From Citrobacter sp. On2M (GTDB taxonomy: Bacteria > Pseudomonadota > Gammaproteobacteria > Enterobacterales > Enterobacteriaceae), in NCBI RefSeq assembly GCF_018035235.1, contig NZ_WPCV01000001.1:186001-250000 (forward strand): 64,000 bases of DNA. Reading direction: 5' to 3'. Every line of letters begins with the position of its first letter. Position 1 is the first letter of the stretch. The notes under the pieces are model-generated. The model saw only the letters and a list, made by a program, of their open reading frames with translations, ran no database searches and was not told where the DNA came from. The position numbers and the translations under genes were made by a program. Shown here piece by piece: positions 38,954 to 50,431 of this stretch.

Positions 38954-40156
38954 GTGGTTACGATACGCTGGGATATTAAAACAATTGATCGTCTGTCGAT
39001 GGTTGAGGATGTCCTGAAGGAATTTTCCTGCTGCGATATCAATATCATCTCCATGAAAGTCACGCCTGGACGGATCCTGATAAAATCCTGGTGCCGCCAG
39101 TTACAGGATATTTCCTGCGTGCAATCCTGTTTAAGCCAGCGTGCCGATATTATTAATGTCGCTTACCTGTGCGAAGAGATAAGCGAGTTGTCGATGTCTG
39201 AGCCGGAACGCCCGCGCTATTTCTCTGACATTATTTGCAGCAGCCAGAGCATGCACTCGCTTATCGAAAAGGCGATAAAAATTGCTGACAGCAAATATAC
39301 CGTTCTGATCCGTGGCGATACGGGCACAGGCAAAGAGCTGCTGGCCCGGGCTATCCATAATTCCGGGCAGCGGCGTTTTTATCCGTTTATTCCGGTTAAC
39401 TGCTCTGCGCTTCCTGAGTCGTTGATGGAGAGTGAATTCTTTGGCTATGAGAAAGGGGCTTTTAGCGGCGCGGACTGTAAAGGTAAAAAAGGGTTGTTTG
39501 AAATGGCCGATAAAGGCACCCTTTTTCTCGATGAATTTGGTGAAATGTCGCTGGGTTTACAGGCTAAATTATTGCGCGTACTGCAGGATGGCGGGATCCG
39601 TCGCGTTGGCGGGGCACAAATTATTCCGGTTAATGTACGCATTATTGTGGCAACCAACGCCAATCTGGAAGATATGGTGGAACAACGCCTGCTGCGTGCC
39701 GATCTCTATTACCGCATCAATGTACTTTCTCTGACTATTCCACCCTTGCGGGAGCGCCCGCAGGATATCAGTCTGTTGATTCGCCACTTTGTGCAGAAAT
39801 ACGCAAAGGAATTCCAGCGGCGGATCATTCTGGATAAAGCTTGTTTTGATGCCCTGCACCATCACAGCTGGCCGGGAAACGTGCGCGAACTGGAAAATAC
39901 CATTATTCGTCTGATGCTAATGGCGGAATCCGATGTTATTACGCGGGAAGAATTAGGGATGCTGAATCTACCTGTCGTTGAGCAAGGCTCAACAGAACGT
40001 CCTTTTAAAGAGCAGGTTTTGTGTGCTGAACGCCAGCTAATTGAACAGATGGTGGAGGAGAATGTCTCGTCGCGGCATATCGCCAAAGCGCTGGGGGTGT
40101 CACATACCACGGTTCTGAATAAAATTCGCAGCTATCAACTGGAGAGTGTGAGCTAA
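38954..40156 (+). CDS. TyrR-like sigma-54 activator (ACT - AAA+ - HTH), probable regulator of megL
   Basis: A 400-residue enhancer-binding protein. Residues 1-75 resemble the ACT domain at the start of TyrR, but the PAS domain of TyrR is missing. The AAA+ core follows: Walker A GDTGTGKE (121-128), the sigma-54 contact loop GAFSGA (168-173, Ser in place of the usual Thr), Walker B TLFLDE (189-194), arginine-finger region RADLYYRI (248-255) and WPGNVRELEN (306-315). The C-terminal HTH, SRHIAKALGVSHTTVLNKIR (373-392), is TyrR-like. Unlike E. coli TyrR, the loop needed for sigma-54 is kept, so it should activate sigma-54 promoters, perhaps with an amino acid bound to the ACT domain. The start is GTG with CAGGAG five bases upstream. 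It ends 31 bp from the convergent permease gene. A consensus sigma-54 promoter precedes megL. Confidence 0.85.
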   Translation: MVTIRWDIKTIDRLSMVEDVLKEFSCCDINIISMKVTPGRILIKSWCRQLQDISCVQSCLSQRADIINVAYLCEEISELSMSEPERPRYFSDIICSSQSMHSLIEKAIKIADSKYTVLIRGDTGTGKELLARAIHNSGQRRFYPFIPVNCSALPESLMESEFFGYEKGAFSGADCKGKKGLFEMADKGTLFLDEFGEMSLGLQAKLLRVLQDGGIRRVGGAQIIPVNVRIIVATNANLEDMVEQRLLRADLYYRINVLSLTIPPLRERPQDISLLIRHFVQKYAKEFQRRIILDKACFDALHHHSWPGNVRELENTIIRLMLMAESDVITREELGMLNLPVVEQGSTERPFKEQVLCAERQLIEQMVEENVSSRHIAKALGVSHTTVLNKIRSYQLESVS

Positions 40157-40187
40157 GCGCCGCCAGGTGTTGACGGCGCTAAACGGA

Positions 40188-41486
40188 TTATTCAATCAGC
40201 TTCAGTAACGGCGACAGGCACAGCAGGATCCCGTACAGCAGGATTAGCCAGGTTTTCAGCCCGCGCAGTTTTTCCAGCTGCGTGACTTTATAGATCAGGA
40301 AAAACGGAATAATACACGACACAATCCCGTATAGCGGGCTGCCTAACTGGAAGAACACCAGTACCGATACGCGAAACGATACCCAAATCACCAGGGTGAT
40401 AACAATAAAGGTACAAATACCCAGCGTAAGCACCAGAGGATTAATTTTCTCCACGTCAATAACGCGGCTCAGAACGTTAAGAATGATTCCTTTAATCGCC
40501 TCGTGGAATCCCAAATAAATACCAAAGAACGCGGTTAATACGGCGAAGATATTTAGCACCGTTGAGGTGATATGAATAATCTGTCCGGGAATGACTTGTG
40601 CCGCCAGCGCCAATGCGGAAATATTTTGTTCGAAGGCTGATACGGCTTCTTCATGGCTAATGGAAAAGGTAAAAGAAAAAGAGAAAAACAGGATGACCGC
40701 AATCAGCGTAATGTAACTGATCCGATGCGTGCGTATAGCCATACGTGTGGCCAGCACTCGATCCGCCACTCGTTTGCGGTAGGCGATGTTCATAGGGTTC
40801 AACACCTGAATAAACACCGCAGAGAAGAAGCAGAACGGGATGGTTAGCAGCACGTCGCGAAAGAAAACAGAGGCTTCAGGGAAAGCGCTGATATTAGCGA
40901 AGTTCCAGTGCGGAATCATCGCAAAACCAAACACGATGATGATACCCACTTTGACCACCACCATCGGGCCGGAAATTTTGAACAGCAATTTTTCTCCCCC
41001 GGAAGCAATGGCGACCAGCACTGCAAAAATGGCTACTTTGTAGATTATTGACTGCGAAAGATCGGCATCGGTCAAACCAAAAGTTTTGATATATGAGGCG
41101 CTGTCAAAAACCACCGATAAGGAATAAATAAATATCCCGTGAATAATCATCAGAAAATAGATGACGCCAAGAAATACGCCCCAGTTCTTTCCTAGGTAAT
41201 GACTGATAATATCGGTATAGTCATTACAGGTTTCACTTTCTGATAATGTTTTTAAATAAATATCTTGCACAATATAGGTTGCCGGATAGGCAATAATAAA
41301 GGCAACGATAAACACCCAAATGCCAGTTAAGCCAATTTGTACTGGCATTAGCACCGTTCCGGCACCAATTGCCATGCCGATGCACAGTAATACCCAGCCA
41401 AAATCGTATTTCGTAAACGGTATCTTTTTTGAGAATGGTACGGCGGTTGCTGTATTGTTGCTTAATTGTATTGTGTTGTCCTGCAT
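40188..41486 (-). CDS. HAAAP-family amino-acid permease linked to methionine gamma-lyase
   Basis: A 432-residue protein with about eleven membrane segments, of the hydroxy/aromatic amino acid permease (SdaC/TdcC/Mtr) family. The first segment has the family pattern [20 protein letters not shown], and [14 protein letters not shown]-like sequence occurs mid-protein. It lies 117 bp downstream of megL on the same strand, so it is probably the second gene of that operon; a permease-like gene next to megL has been reported for C. freundii. E. coli has a related permease gene, yhjV, at this map position, and I cannot tell whether the two are orthologs. Methionine or another MegL substrate is the likely cargo, by context only. 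Confidence 0.8.
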   Translation of the reverse strand: MQDNTIQLSNNTATAVPFSKKIPFTKYDFGWVLLCIGMAIGAGTVLMPVQIGLTGIWVFIVAFIIAYPATYIVQDIYLKTLSESETCNDYTDIISHYLGKNWGVFLGVIYFLMIIHGIFIYSLSVVFDSASYIKTFGLTDADLSQSIIYKVAIFAVLVAIASGGEKLLFKISGPMVVVKVGIIIVFGFAMIPHWNFANISAFPEASVFFRDVLLTIPFCFFSAVFIQVLNPMNIAYRKRVADRVLATRMAIRTHRISYITLIAVILFFSFSFTFSISHEEAVSAFEQNISALALAAQVIPGQIIHITSTVLNIFAVLTAFFGIYLGFHEAIKGIILNVLSRVIDVEKINPLVLTLGICTFIVITLVIWVSFRVSVLVFFQLGSPLYGIVSCIIPFFLIYKVTQLEKLRGLKTWLILLYGILLCLSPLLKLIE

Positions 41487-41564
41487 AGAACCCCCTGCCC
41501 AAAATACGCGCGCTCCCCGGAAGAGGATTGTGCGTATAGCCAGACTGTTGTGCCTTGATTCTCA

Positions 41565-41598
41565 ACGACCTGAACCGATCGGCGTCGGTTCAGGTCGT
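41565..41598. repeat. 14-bp perfect stem-loop between megL and the permease gene
   Basis: ACGACCTGAACCGA at 41565-41578 pairs perfectly with TCGGTTCAGGTCGT at 41585-41598 around a 6-nt loop. On the transcribed (minus) strand no T run follows, so it is not a standard intrinsic terminator. It starts directly after the megL stop and may set the megL:permease ratio through mRNA stability. Confidence 0.75.
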
Positions 41599-41603
41599 AA
41601 TGG

Positions 41604-42830
<1,227 letters not shown>

Positions 42831-42843
42831 TCACAGTCAAATA

Positions 42844-42858
42844 GCAATCGCTGTGCCA
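42844..42858 (-). promoter_or_regulatory. Sigma-54 (-24/-12) promoter of megL
   Basis: On the minus strand TGGCAC-AGCGA-TTGC (42858 to 42844) matches the sigma-54 consensus TGGCAC-N5-TTGC in every defined base, and is flanked by C before and T after as preferred. Transcription would begin near 42832, giving a leader of about 30 nt before megL. Confidence 0.85.
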
Positions 42859-42875
42859 GAAAGTGAACTAATAGA

Positions 42876-42888
42876 TATCAATGAGTTA
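42876..42888 (+). promoter_or_regulatory. Consensus IHF site upstream of the megL promoter
   Basis: TATCAATGAGTTA fits WATCAANNNNTTR fully. It lies about 18 bp upstream of the -24 element, between promoter and the candidate activator sites, as expected for DNA bending at sigma-54 promoters. Confidence 0.65.
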
Positions 42889-42921
42889 TGTATCTGCTGG
42901 CATTAATTGTCGGCAGGAATG

Positions 42922-43007
42922 TTGCCAACTGGCAAGAATCTTTCCAGCGTGCAGGATGCATACCAGGAAGTAATGCACTTTGCGGGCGTCTGCCTGCCGT
43001 AACGGCA
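42922..43007. promoter_or_regulatory. Two inverted repeats, candidate activator-binding sites for megL
   Basis: TTGCCA-AC-TGGCAA at 42922-42935 and TGCCGT-A-ACGGCA at 42995-43007 share TGCC/GGCA half-sites. They are about 70 and 145 bp upstream of the sigma-54 promoter, the usual distance for enhancer sites. Binding by the adjacent TyrR-like regulator is inferred. Confidence 0.5.
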
Positions 43008-43022
43008 ACATGCGCCCGAACC

Positions 43023-43053
43023 AGGCCGCAAGAGGCGACCTTGCGGCCTTTTT
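43023..43053 (+). terminator. Orphan intrinsic terminator upstream of pdeK
   Basis: AGGCCGCAAG at 43023-43032 pairs perfectly with CTTGCGGCCT at 43040-43049 around a 7-nt loop, followed by further T residues on the plus strand. No annotated plus-strand gene ends here: the gene to the left (megL) reads away. It could end a small RNA, act as an attenuator in a long pdeK leader, or be a leftover of lost genes. Confidence 0.7.
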
Positions 43054-43199
43054 CGGCTTAAATGCAGATAAATCTCGTCGCCACGTGCCTATCCTGTCGC
43101 GATAATGCACGTTGGGAAGTTTTCAGATACCGCCTCTCTTAATACCGCTACGATCGGGTATACTCTGACGGCAGTTTCGTCTATCCGTGGAGAGTCAGT

Positions 43200-45206
43200 T
43201 TGCGTGTCAGCCGCTCGTTAACAATTAAGCAGATGGCAATGGTTGCGGCCGTTGTCATGGTGTTTGTGTTTATTTTTTGCACCGTTTTGTTGTTCCATCT
43301 GGTACAGCAGAACCGCTATAACACGGCTACGCAACTGGAAAGTATCGCTCGCTCCGTCCGTGAGCCTCTGTCGGGCACTATCTTGAAAGGGGATATTCCT
43401 GAAGCGGAAGCCATTTTAAAAAGTATTCGGCCAGCAGGCGTGGTCAGCCGCGCCGATGTGGTGCTGCCCAATCAGTTTCAGGCTCTACGGATGAGTTTTA
43501 TTCCTGAGCGCCCAGTTCCTGTTACGGTAACTCGCCTGTTTGAACTTCCGGTGCAAATTTCGCTGCCGGTATATTCCCTCGAGCGCTCAGCGAACCCGCA
43601 ACCGCTGGCGTATCTGGTGCTGCAGGCGGATTCGTACCGTATGTACAAGTTCGTAATGAGCACGCTTTCAACGTTAGTGACCATTTACTTACTTTTATCG
43701 TTGGTACTCACGGTGGCGATCTCATGGTGCATTAACCGATTGATTTTGCATCCATTACGTAAAATCGCTCGCGAGCTGAACGATATCCCTCAGCAGGATC
43801 TGATTGGCTATCAGCTGGCGTTGCCGCGCCTGCATCAGGACGATGAGATTGGCCTGCTGGTGCGTAGCTACAACCTTAATCAGCAGCAGATTCAGCGCTA
43901 CACTGACGAACAAAGCGACTATTCAATGCGGTTCCCGGTTTCCGAACTGCCCAACAAGTCGTTCCTGATGGGGCTGTTGGAGCAGGTTGTTACCCGCCAG
44001 CAGACGACGGCGCTGATGATTGTCACCTGCGAAACCCTGCGTGATACCGCGGGGGTGTTATCCGAGACCCAGCGGGAAATCCTGTTGCTTACGCTGGTTG
44101 AAAAACTGAAATCAGTATTGGCCCCCAGAATGGTACTTACCCAGGTGAGCGGCTATGACTTTGCCATTATCGCACATGGCGTAAAGGAGCCCTGGCACGC
44201 GATTACGTTAGGTCAGCAAGTACTCACTATCGTTAACGAGCGGTTACCGATTCAGGGGATTCAACTCCGTCCCACCTGCAACATTGGGGTGGCGATGTTT
44301 AATGGCGATTTGACCGCAGAACAGCTATACCGCCGCGCGCTCTCAGCCGTGTTAACGTCGCGTCATAAAGGTAAAAACCAGATTCAGTTCTTTGATCCGT
44401 TGCAGATGGAAGAAGCGCAGCAGCGTTTGACGGAAGAGAACGATATTCTTACCGCGCTGGATAACCATCAGTTTGCGTTGTGGATGCAGCCGCAGGTGGA
44501 AATGTCCAGCGGTAAAATATTGAGCGCAGAGGCTTTATTGCGCATGCAGCAGCCGGACGGAAGCTGGGAACTGCCTGAAGGGCTAATCGACAGGATTGAG
44601 TCCTGTGGTCTGATGGTGACGGTAGGTTACTGGGTGCTGGAAGAGACATGCCGCCAGCTTTCGGCCTGGCAGGAACGTGGTCTGATGCTGCCGCTTTCGG
44701 TGAATCTGTCTGCGCTACAGCTAATGCACCCAAGTATGGTGTCGGATCTGCTGGAATTGCTAAACCGCTATCGTATCAAGCCTGGGACGTTGATTCTGGA
44801 AGTGACCGAAAGTCGGCATATTGATGATCCCCATGCCGCTGTGGCTATTTTACGTCCGCTGCGCAACGCGGGCGTGCGTATTGCCCTCGACGACTTTGGT
44901 ATGGGATATGCGGGTCTGCGACAGCTACAGCATATGAAATCGCTACCGGTGGATGTACTGAAAATCGATAAGATGTTTGTCGATGGCGTCCCTGAAGATT
45001 GCAGTATGATCTCCGCCATTATTCAGTTGGCGCATGGACTCAATTTGCAGATGATTGCCGAAGGCGTCGAAACCGAAGCGCAACGCGAATGGTTATCGCA
45101 AGCGGGGGTGGAAGTGGCGCAAGGGTTCCTGTTTGCCCGACCGGTTCCGGCTAATATCTTCGAAGAACGTTATCTGGCGCCGGAAAACGCTGATTACAAA
45201 AGTTAA
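43200..45206 (+). CDS. pdeK: c-di-GMP phosphodiesterase PdeK (HmsP-like, degenerate GGDEF + EAL)
   Basis: PdeK (YhjK), 668 residues. Two membrane segments (about 12-34 and 155-180) enclose a periplasmic domain of some 120 residues; a HAMP-like segment, a degenerate GGDEF domain (SGYDF in place of GGDEF) and a C-terminal EAL domain follow. EAL residues for catalysis are present: AEALLR, the Asn in SVNLSALQL, Glu in [14 protein letters not shown], the Lys in [13 protein letters not shown] and QGFLFARP. It should break down c-di-GMP at the inner membrane. The start is TTG with GGAGAG upstream, matching the E. coli N-terminus. In E. coli it follows the bcs cellulose operon, which is missing here. 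Confidence 0.93.
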   Translation: MRVSRSLTIKQMAMVAAVVMVFVFIFCTVLLFHLVQQNRYNTATQLESIARSVREPLSGTILKGDIPEAEAILKSIRPAGVVSRADVVLPNQFQALRMSFIPERPVPVTVTRLFELPVQISLPVYSLERSANPQPLAYLVLQADSYRMYKFVMSTLSTLVTIYLLLSLVLTVAISWCINRLILHPLRKIARELNDIPQQDLIGYQLALPRLHQDDEIGLLVRSYNLNQQQIQRYTDEQSDYSMRFPVSELPNKSFLMGLLEQVVTRQQTTALMIVTCETLRDTAGVLSETQREILLLTLVEKLKSVLAPRMVLTQVSGYDFAIIAHGVKEPWHAITLGQQVLTIVNERLPIQGIQLRPTCNIGVAMFNGDLTAEQLYRRALSAVLTSRHKGKNQIQFFDPLQMEEAQQRLTEENDILTALDNHQFALWMQPQVEMSSGKILSAEALLRMQQPDGSWELPEGLIDRIESCGLMVTVGYWVLEETCRQLSAWQERGLMLPLSVNLSALQLMHPSMVSDLLELLNRYRIKPGTLILEVTESRHIDDPHAAVAILRPLRNAGVRIALDDFGMGYAGLRQLQHMKSLPVDVLKIDKMFVDGVPEDCSMISAIIQLAHGLNLQMIAEGVETEAQREWLSQAGVEVAQGFLFARPVPANIFEERYLAPENADYKS

Positions 45207-45354
45207 AAAAGGTCTCGCTTGTGCGAGCCAGCTCAAAATTTTTAACATTTCTGTATCAATTATGATCCAGGCACATTTCTGTCATGTTGTGTGGGTGTTA
45301 CTTTAGGGCCGCAGGTTAAACAAAACCTTACAAGACCTGTGGTTTTTACTTTAA

Positions 45355-46650
<1,296 letters not shown>

Positions 46651-46664
46651 TCTCTCCACTTATG

Positions 46665-46690
46665 CCCGTAGTCCCTTCCAGGACTGCGGG
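46665..46690 (+). terminator. Terminator after dctA
   Basis: CCCGTAGTCC at 46665-46674 pairs with GGACTGCGGG at 46681-46690 (one G-T pair), followed by a weak T-rich stretch. Confidence 0.6.
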
Positions 46691-46872
46691 TGTTTGCGCA
46701 TAATTAACCCCTGTGCCTGAAACCGTCGATTCGGCGGTGTCGGGATTTTTTCACTTCCTCCGTGACATTTTCATGTTCTTGCGGTCTAACACGAAGTGTT
46801 TTTAACGTCATATTCAGAGAGTCCTTTTGCGGGCTGTCTTTTTATTTCCAGGATAGTTGATCAGGGGTTCAC

Positions 46873-48366
46873 ATGCAGGGCACAAAAATTCGACTTTTAG
46901 CGGGCGGCTTGCTGATGATGGCCACTGCCGGCTATGTGCAGGCAGATGCGCTCCAGCCTGACCCGGCGTGGCAACAGGGCACGCTGGCAAATGGTCTACA
47001 GTGGCAAGTGTTAGCCACTCCCCAGCGCCCCAGTGACCGTATTGAGGTCCGCCTGCTGGTTAATACCGGTTCACTCACCGAAAGTACGCAACAGAGTGGT
47101 TTCAGCCATGCGATCCCACGTATCGCGCTGACGCAAAGCGGTGGCCTCGATGCCACGCAAGCCCGTTCATTGTGGCAGCAGGGGTTCGATCCCAAACGTC
47201 CCATGCCGCCCGTTATCGTTTCCTATGATTCCACGTTGTACAACCTCAGTCTGCCAAACAGCCGTAACGATCTACTGAAAGAGTCACTTTCTTACCTGGC
47301 GAATATCTCCGGCAATCTGAGCATTACCCCTGAAACGGTCAATCATGCGCTGAGTAGCGAAGATATGGTTGCAACCTGGCCGTCAGATACCAAAGAGGGA
47401 TGGTGGCGCTATCGTCTGAAGGGATCAACGTTGCTGGGCCACGATCCAGCCGATCCGCTGAAAACGCCTGTCGATGCGACAAAAATCCACGCCTTCTATC
47501 AGAAATGGTATACCCCGGATGCGATGACGCTGATTATCGTCGGTAACGTTGATGCGCGCAGCGTGGCTGAGCAAATCAATAAAACTTTTGGCGAGTTAAA
47601 AGGAAAACGTGAAACGCCTGCGCCAGTACCGACGCTTTCGCCGCTGCGTGCAGAAGCCGTGAGCATTATGACCGATGCGGTACGCCAGGATCGCCTTTCC
47701 ATTATGTGGGATACGCCGTGGCAGCCCATCCGTGAATCTGCCGCGCTGTTACGTTACTGGCGCGCAGATTTAGCCCGTGAGGCGCTGTTCTGGCACATTC
47801 AGCAGGAGCTGAGTAAAAACAATACCAAAGACATTGGCCTTGGTTTTGACTGTCGGGTGCTGTTCCTGCGTGCGCAGTGCGCCATCAACGTTGAATCGCC
47901 GAACGATAAGCTGAATGCGAACCTCGGTACGGTTGCGCGTGAGCTGGCCAAAGTGCGCGATAAGGGCTTGCCGGAGGAAGAGTTCAATGCGCTGGTCGCA
48001 CAAAAGAATCTGGAGCTGCAAAAGCTGTTTGCCACCTATGGCCGCACCGACACCGATATCTTGATCAGCCAGCGTTTGCGTTCGTTGCAAAACCAGGTCG
48101 TGGATATTGCGCCGGAACAGTATCAGCGTTTACGCCAGAGCTTCCTTAACAGCCTGAGCGTTGAGATGCTGAACCAGGATCTGCGTCAGCAACTGTCGCA
48201 AGATATGGCGTTAATTCTGCTGCAGCCGAAAGGTGAGCCTGAATTCAATATGAAGGATCTGCAAGCGACGTGGGATAGCATTATGGCGCCGGTTAGCGCA
48301 GCGGCAACGTCGGCTGAAACGGATGAATCACATCCTGAAGTGACGGACATCCCGCCGGTACAATAA
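46873..48366 (+). CDS. yhjJ: Periplasmic M16 peptidase-like protein YhjJ
   Basis: YhjJ, 497 residues. A signal peptide ends near YVQADAL; two M16-type domains follow (N-terminal about 30-240, second 190-440, with DAMTLIIVGNVDARSV at the domain junction). The zinc motif HxxEH of active M16 peptidases is absent: the corresponding stretch reads SGFSHAIPRIALTQSGG. It is therefore likely a non-catalytic or partner-type protein, as assumed for E. coli YhjJ. It is monocistronic and convergent with kdgK. Confidence 0.9.
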   Translation: MQGTKIRLLAGGLLMMATAGYVQADALQPDPAWQQGTLANGLQWQVLATPQRPSDRIEVRLLVNTGSLTESTQQSGFSHAIPRIALTQSGGLDATQARSLWQQGFDPKRPMPPVIVSYDSTLYNLSLPNSRNDLLKESLSYLANISGNLSITPETVNHALSSEDMVATWPSDTKEGWWRYRLKGSTLLGHDPADPLKTPVDATKIHAFYQKWYTPDAMTLIIVGNVDARSVAEQINKTFGELKGKRETPAPVPTLSPLRAEAVSIMTDAVRQDRLSIMWDTPWQPIRESAALLRYWRADLAREALFWHIQQELSKNNTKDIGLGFDCRVLFLRAQCAINVESPNDKLNANLGTVARELAKVRDKGLPEEEFNALVAQKNLELQKLFATYGRTDTDILISQRLRSLQNQVVDIAPEQYQRLRQSFLNSLSVEMLNQDLRQQLSQDMALILLQPKGEPEFNMKDLQATWDSIMAPVSAAATSAETDESHPEVTDIPPVQ

Positions 48367-48380
48367 AGGGGATCGTAACC

Positions 48381-48415
48381 TGTAGGCCGGGCAAGCGAAG
48401 CGCCCCCGGCCTACA
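48381..48415. repeat. REP palindrome between yhjJ and kdgK
   Basis: TGTAGGCCGGG at 48381-48391 pairs with CCCGGCCTACA ending at 48415. This is the GTAGGCCGG form of the enteric REP element and lies between two convergent genes. Confidence 0.75.
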
Positions 48416-48426
48416 AGAACAACAAG

Positions 48427-49356
48427 TTATTGCGGCATGGCGTCGCGTGGGATAATCGCCCCGCGATGCTGAATAACGGTGCTTGCCGTCAGGTGGCCGC
48501 GTTTCGCGGCATCAGCGGCATCGCCGCCGGTCAGACGTACCGCCAGATACCCTGCGCTGAAGGAGTCTCCCGCAGCGGTGGTATCGATCACCTTCTCTTT
48601 CGGCAGTTTTACGGCCGGGACATCGATGAGTTCTTCACCCACGATGGAAACCAGGCAAGAGTCTGCGCCGCGCTTCACTACCACTTCCTGCACGCCAGCT
48701 GCGTGAGTACGAGCCATCACCTCGGCAACAGGTTTTTCACCCCACAGCGCGTCCTCATCATCCAGCGTCAGGAACGCGATATCGGTGCATTCCAGCATCT
48801 GTTGATACACCTGCTGCGTCTCTTCTTTGCTGCTCCACAGACGTGGGCGGTAGTTATTGTCAAAAATGACCTTTCCACCGTTGGCGCGGCATTCACGCAG
48901 CAACGACAGCAGTTTGTCACGACTTGCCGGGCTTAAAATTGCCAGGCTAATCCCGCTCAGATACAGATAGTCAAATGTCGCCAGCGCGTTACAAATAGCG
49001 GCGGACTGTTCGCTCTCCAGCCAGAATTTTGCGGCTGCTTCATTACGCCAATAATAGAAGGTACGTTCGCCAGTGCTGTCGGTCTCTATGTAGTAAAGGC
49101 CCGGCAGGCGATTTTCCATGCGCTGGGTTAATGAGGTATCCACGTTTTCGCCCTGCCAGGATTCGAGCATTTGTTGGCTAAAACTGTCGGTACCCAGTGC
49201 AGTCACATAGTGTACGGAAAGTGCCGCAGCATCGACCTGGCGGGCGATATAAACGGATGTATTCAACGTGTCGCCACCGAATCCGCGCTGAACGTCAGCG
49301 CCTTTTTGTGACAGCTCAATCATGCATTCGCCAATCACGGCAATCTTTCTGGACAT
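48427..49356 (-). CDS. kdgK: 2-keto-3-deoxygluconate kinase
   Basis: KdgK, 309 residues, a PfkB-family kinase that phosphorylates 2-dehydro-3-deoxygluconate to KDPG in hexuronate breakdown. The N-terminus KIAVIGECMIELSQKGADVQ and C-terminal IDTTAAGDSFSAGYLAVRLT, with catalytic Asp in AAGDSF, are clear. Length matches E. coli. It is monocistronic. In E. coli KdgR controls it; no KdgR box was confirmed here. Confidence 0.95.
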   Translation of the reverse strand: MSRKIAVIGECMIELSQKGADVQRGFGGDTLNTSVYIARQVDAAALSVHYVTALGTDSFSQQMLESWQGENVDTSLTQRMENRLPGLYYIETDSTGERTFYYWRNEAAAKFWLESEQSAAICNALATFDYLYLSGISLAILSPASRDKLLSLLRECRANGGKVIFDNNYRPRLWSSKEETQQVYQQMLECTDIAFLTLDDEDALWGEKPVAEVMARTHAAGVQEVVVKRGADSCLVSIVGEELIDVPAVKLPKEKVIDTTAAGDSFSAGYLAVRLTGGDAADAAKRGHLTASTVIQHRGAIIPRDAMPQ

Positions 49357-49511
49357 AGTCGTAACCTGCTGTGAAAAAAATTAGCGTTAGTGTGCGCTGT
49401 GGGTGTTAAGTGGTCAACTATATTAAAACATCGTTCCATTATTTTTTTGAGCCAGCACGTGTTCTGCGTCGTTTTTTACCGCTTAGTTTCTATTTTGCCT
49501 GAGGCGGAACG

Positions 49512-49538
49512 TAAAGTTCTGCGCCTGAGCGCCGATAA
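49512..49538 (+). promoter_or_regulatory. Sigma-28 (FliA) promoter of pdeH
   Basis: TAAAGTTC at 49512-49519 and GCCGATAA at 49531-49538 are separated by 11 bp, matching the flagellar sigma-28 consensus (TAAAGTTT-N11-GCCGATAA) in all but one base. It lies about 50 bp upstream of the pdeH ATG. Confidence 0.92.
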
Positions 49539-49586
49539 CCTTTGACGAGTCCGGTCAGTCACACTCTTATTTACAGGACATCTCAG

Positions 49587-50354
49587 ATGATAAAGCAGGT
49601 TACCCAGCGGCTAATTACGCCTGATGCGAGTATTGAAAGCTTGCAGGAGAGACGCTATTGGCTGCAGTGCGAGCGTGCTTACACCTACCAGCCAATTTAC
49701 CAGACCAACGGAAGGCTGATGGCCGTTGAGCTGCTGACCGTCGTGAGCCATCCTGAAAACCCCACCCACCGTATCGCGCCAGATCGCTATTTTGCCGAAG
49801 TGGCCGTCCGGCATCGCGTTGATGTAGTGAAAGAACAGCTTTTGCAGCTCGAACAAAAAGGGGCGTTTTTTAGAGCTAACGGCCTGCTGGCATCGGTGAA
49901 TGTCGACGGGCCAACACTCATTGCGATGCGCCAGGATGCTGACGTTCTGAAAATCATCGAATGTCTGCCGTGGTTGCGCTTTGAACTGGTGGAGCACATC
50001 CGCTTACCGAAGGGGTCGTCGTTCGCCTCAATGTGCGAGTTTGGCCCGCTCTGGCTGGATGATTTTGGTACCGGAATGGCGAACTTCTCGGCCCTAAGCG
50101 AAGTGAGCTATGACTATATCAAAGTGGCGCGGGATCTGTTTGTCATGCTGCGCCAGACGCCGGAAGGTCGCAATCTCTTCACGCTGCTATTACAGCTGAT
50201 GAATCGCTATTGCCGCGGCGTGATTGTCGAAGGCGTTGAAACGCTGGAAGAGTGGCGCGATGTCCAAAACTCACCGGCTTTTGCTGCGCAAGGCTATTTT
50301 CTTTCTCGTCCATTGCCTCTTGATGCCCTCGAAGACGTGATGCTGTCGCTTTGA
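49587..50354 (+). CDS. pdeH: c-di-GMP phosphodiesterase PdeH
   Basis: PdeH (YhjH), 255 residues, a stand-alone cytoplasmic EAL phosphodiesterase that keeps c-di-GMP low while cells swim, relieving YcgR braking of the flagellar motor. The EAL box reads VELLTV as in E. coli PdeH; SVNVDGPT, ELVEHI, WLDDFGTGMANF, DYIKVAR, EGVET and QGYFLSRP complete the active site. The ATG at 49587 preceded by AGGACATCTC gives the E. coli start. A near-perfect sigma-28 promoter shows it belongs to the flagellar class III genes. Confidence 0.95.
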   Translation: MIKQVTQRLITPDASIESLQERRYWLQCERAYTYQPIYQTNGRLMAVELLTVVSHPENPTHRIAPDRYFAEVAVRHRVDVVKEQLLQLEQKGAFFRANGLLASVNVDGPTLIAMRQDADVLKIIECLPWLRFELVEHIRLPKGSSFASMCEFGPLWLDDFGTGMANFSALSEVSYDYIKVARDLFVMLRQTPEGRNLFTLLLQLMNRYCRGVIVEGVETLEEWRDVQNSPAFAAQGYFLSRPLPLDALEDVMLSL

Positions 50355-50431
50355 TGAAGATGTAGAACACCTCCTTTTTTCCTGCTGGACTATCTTTAGG
50401 ACAGGCAAGGAAGGAAATAAGGAGGTTAGAC

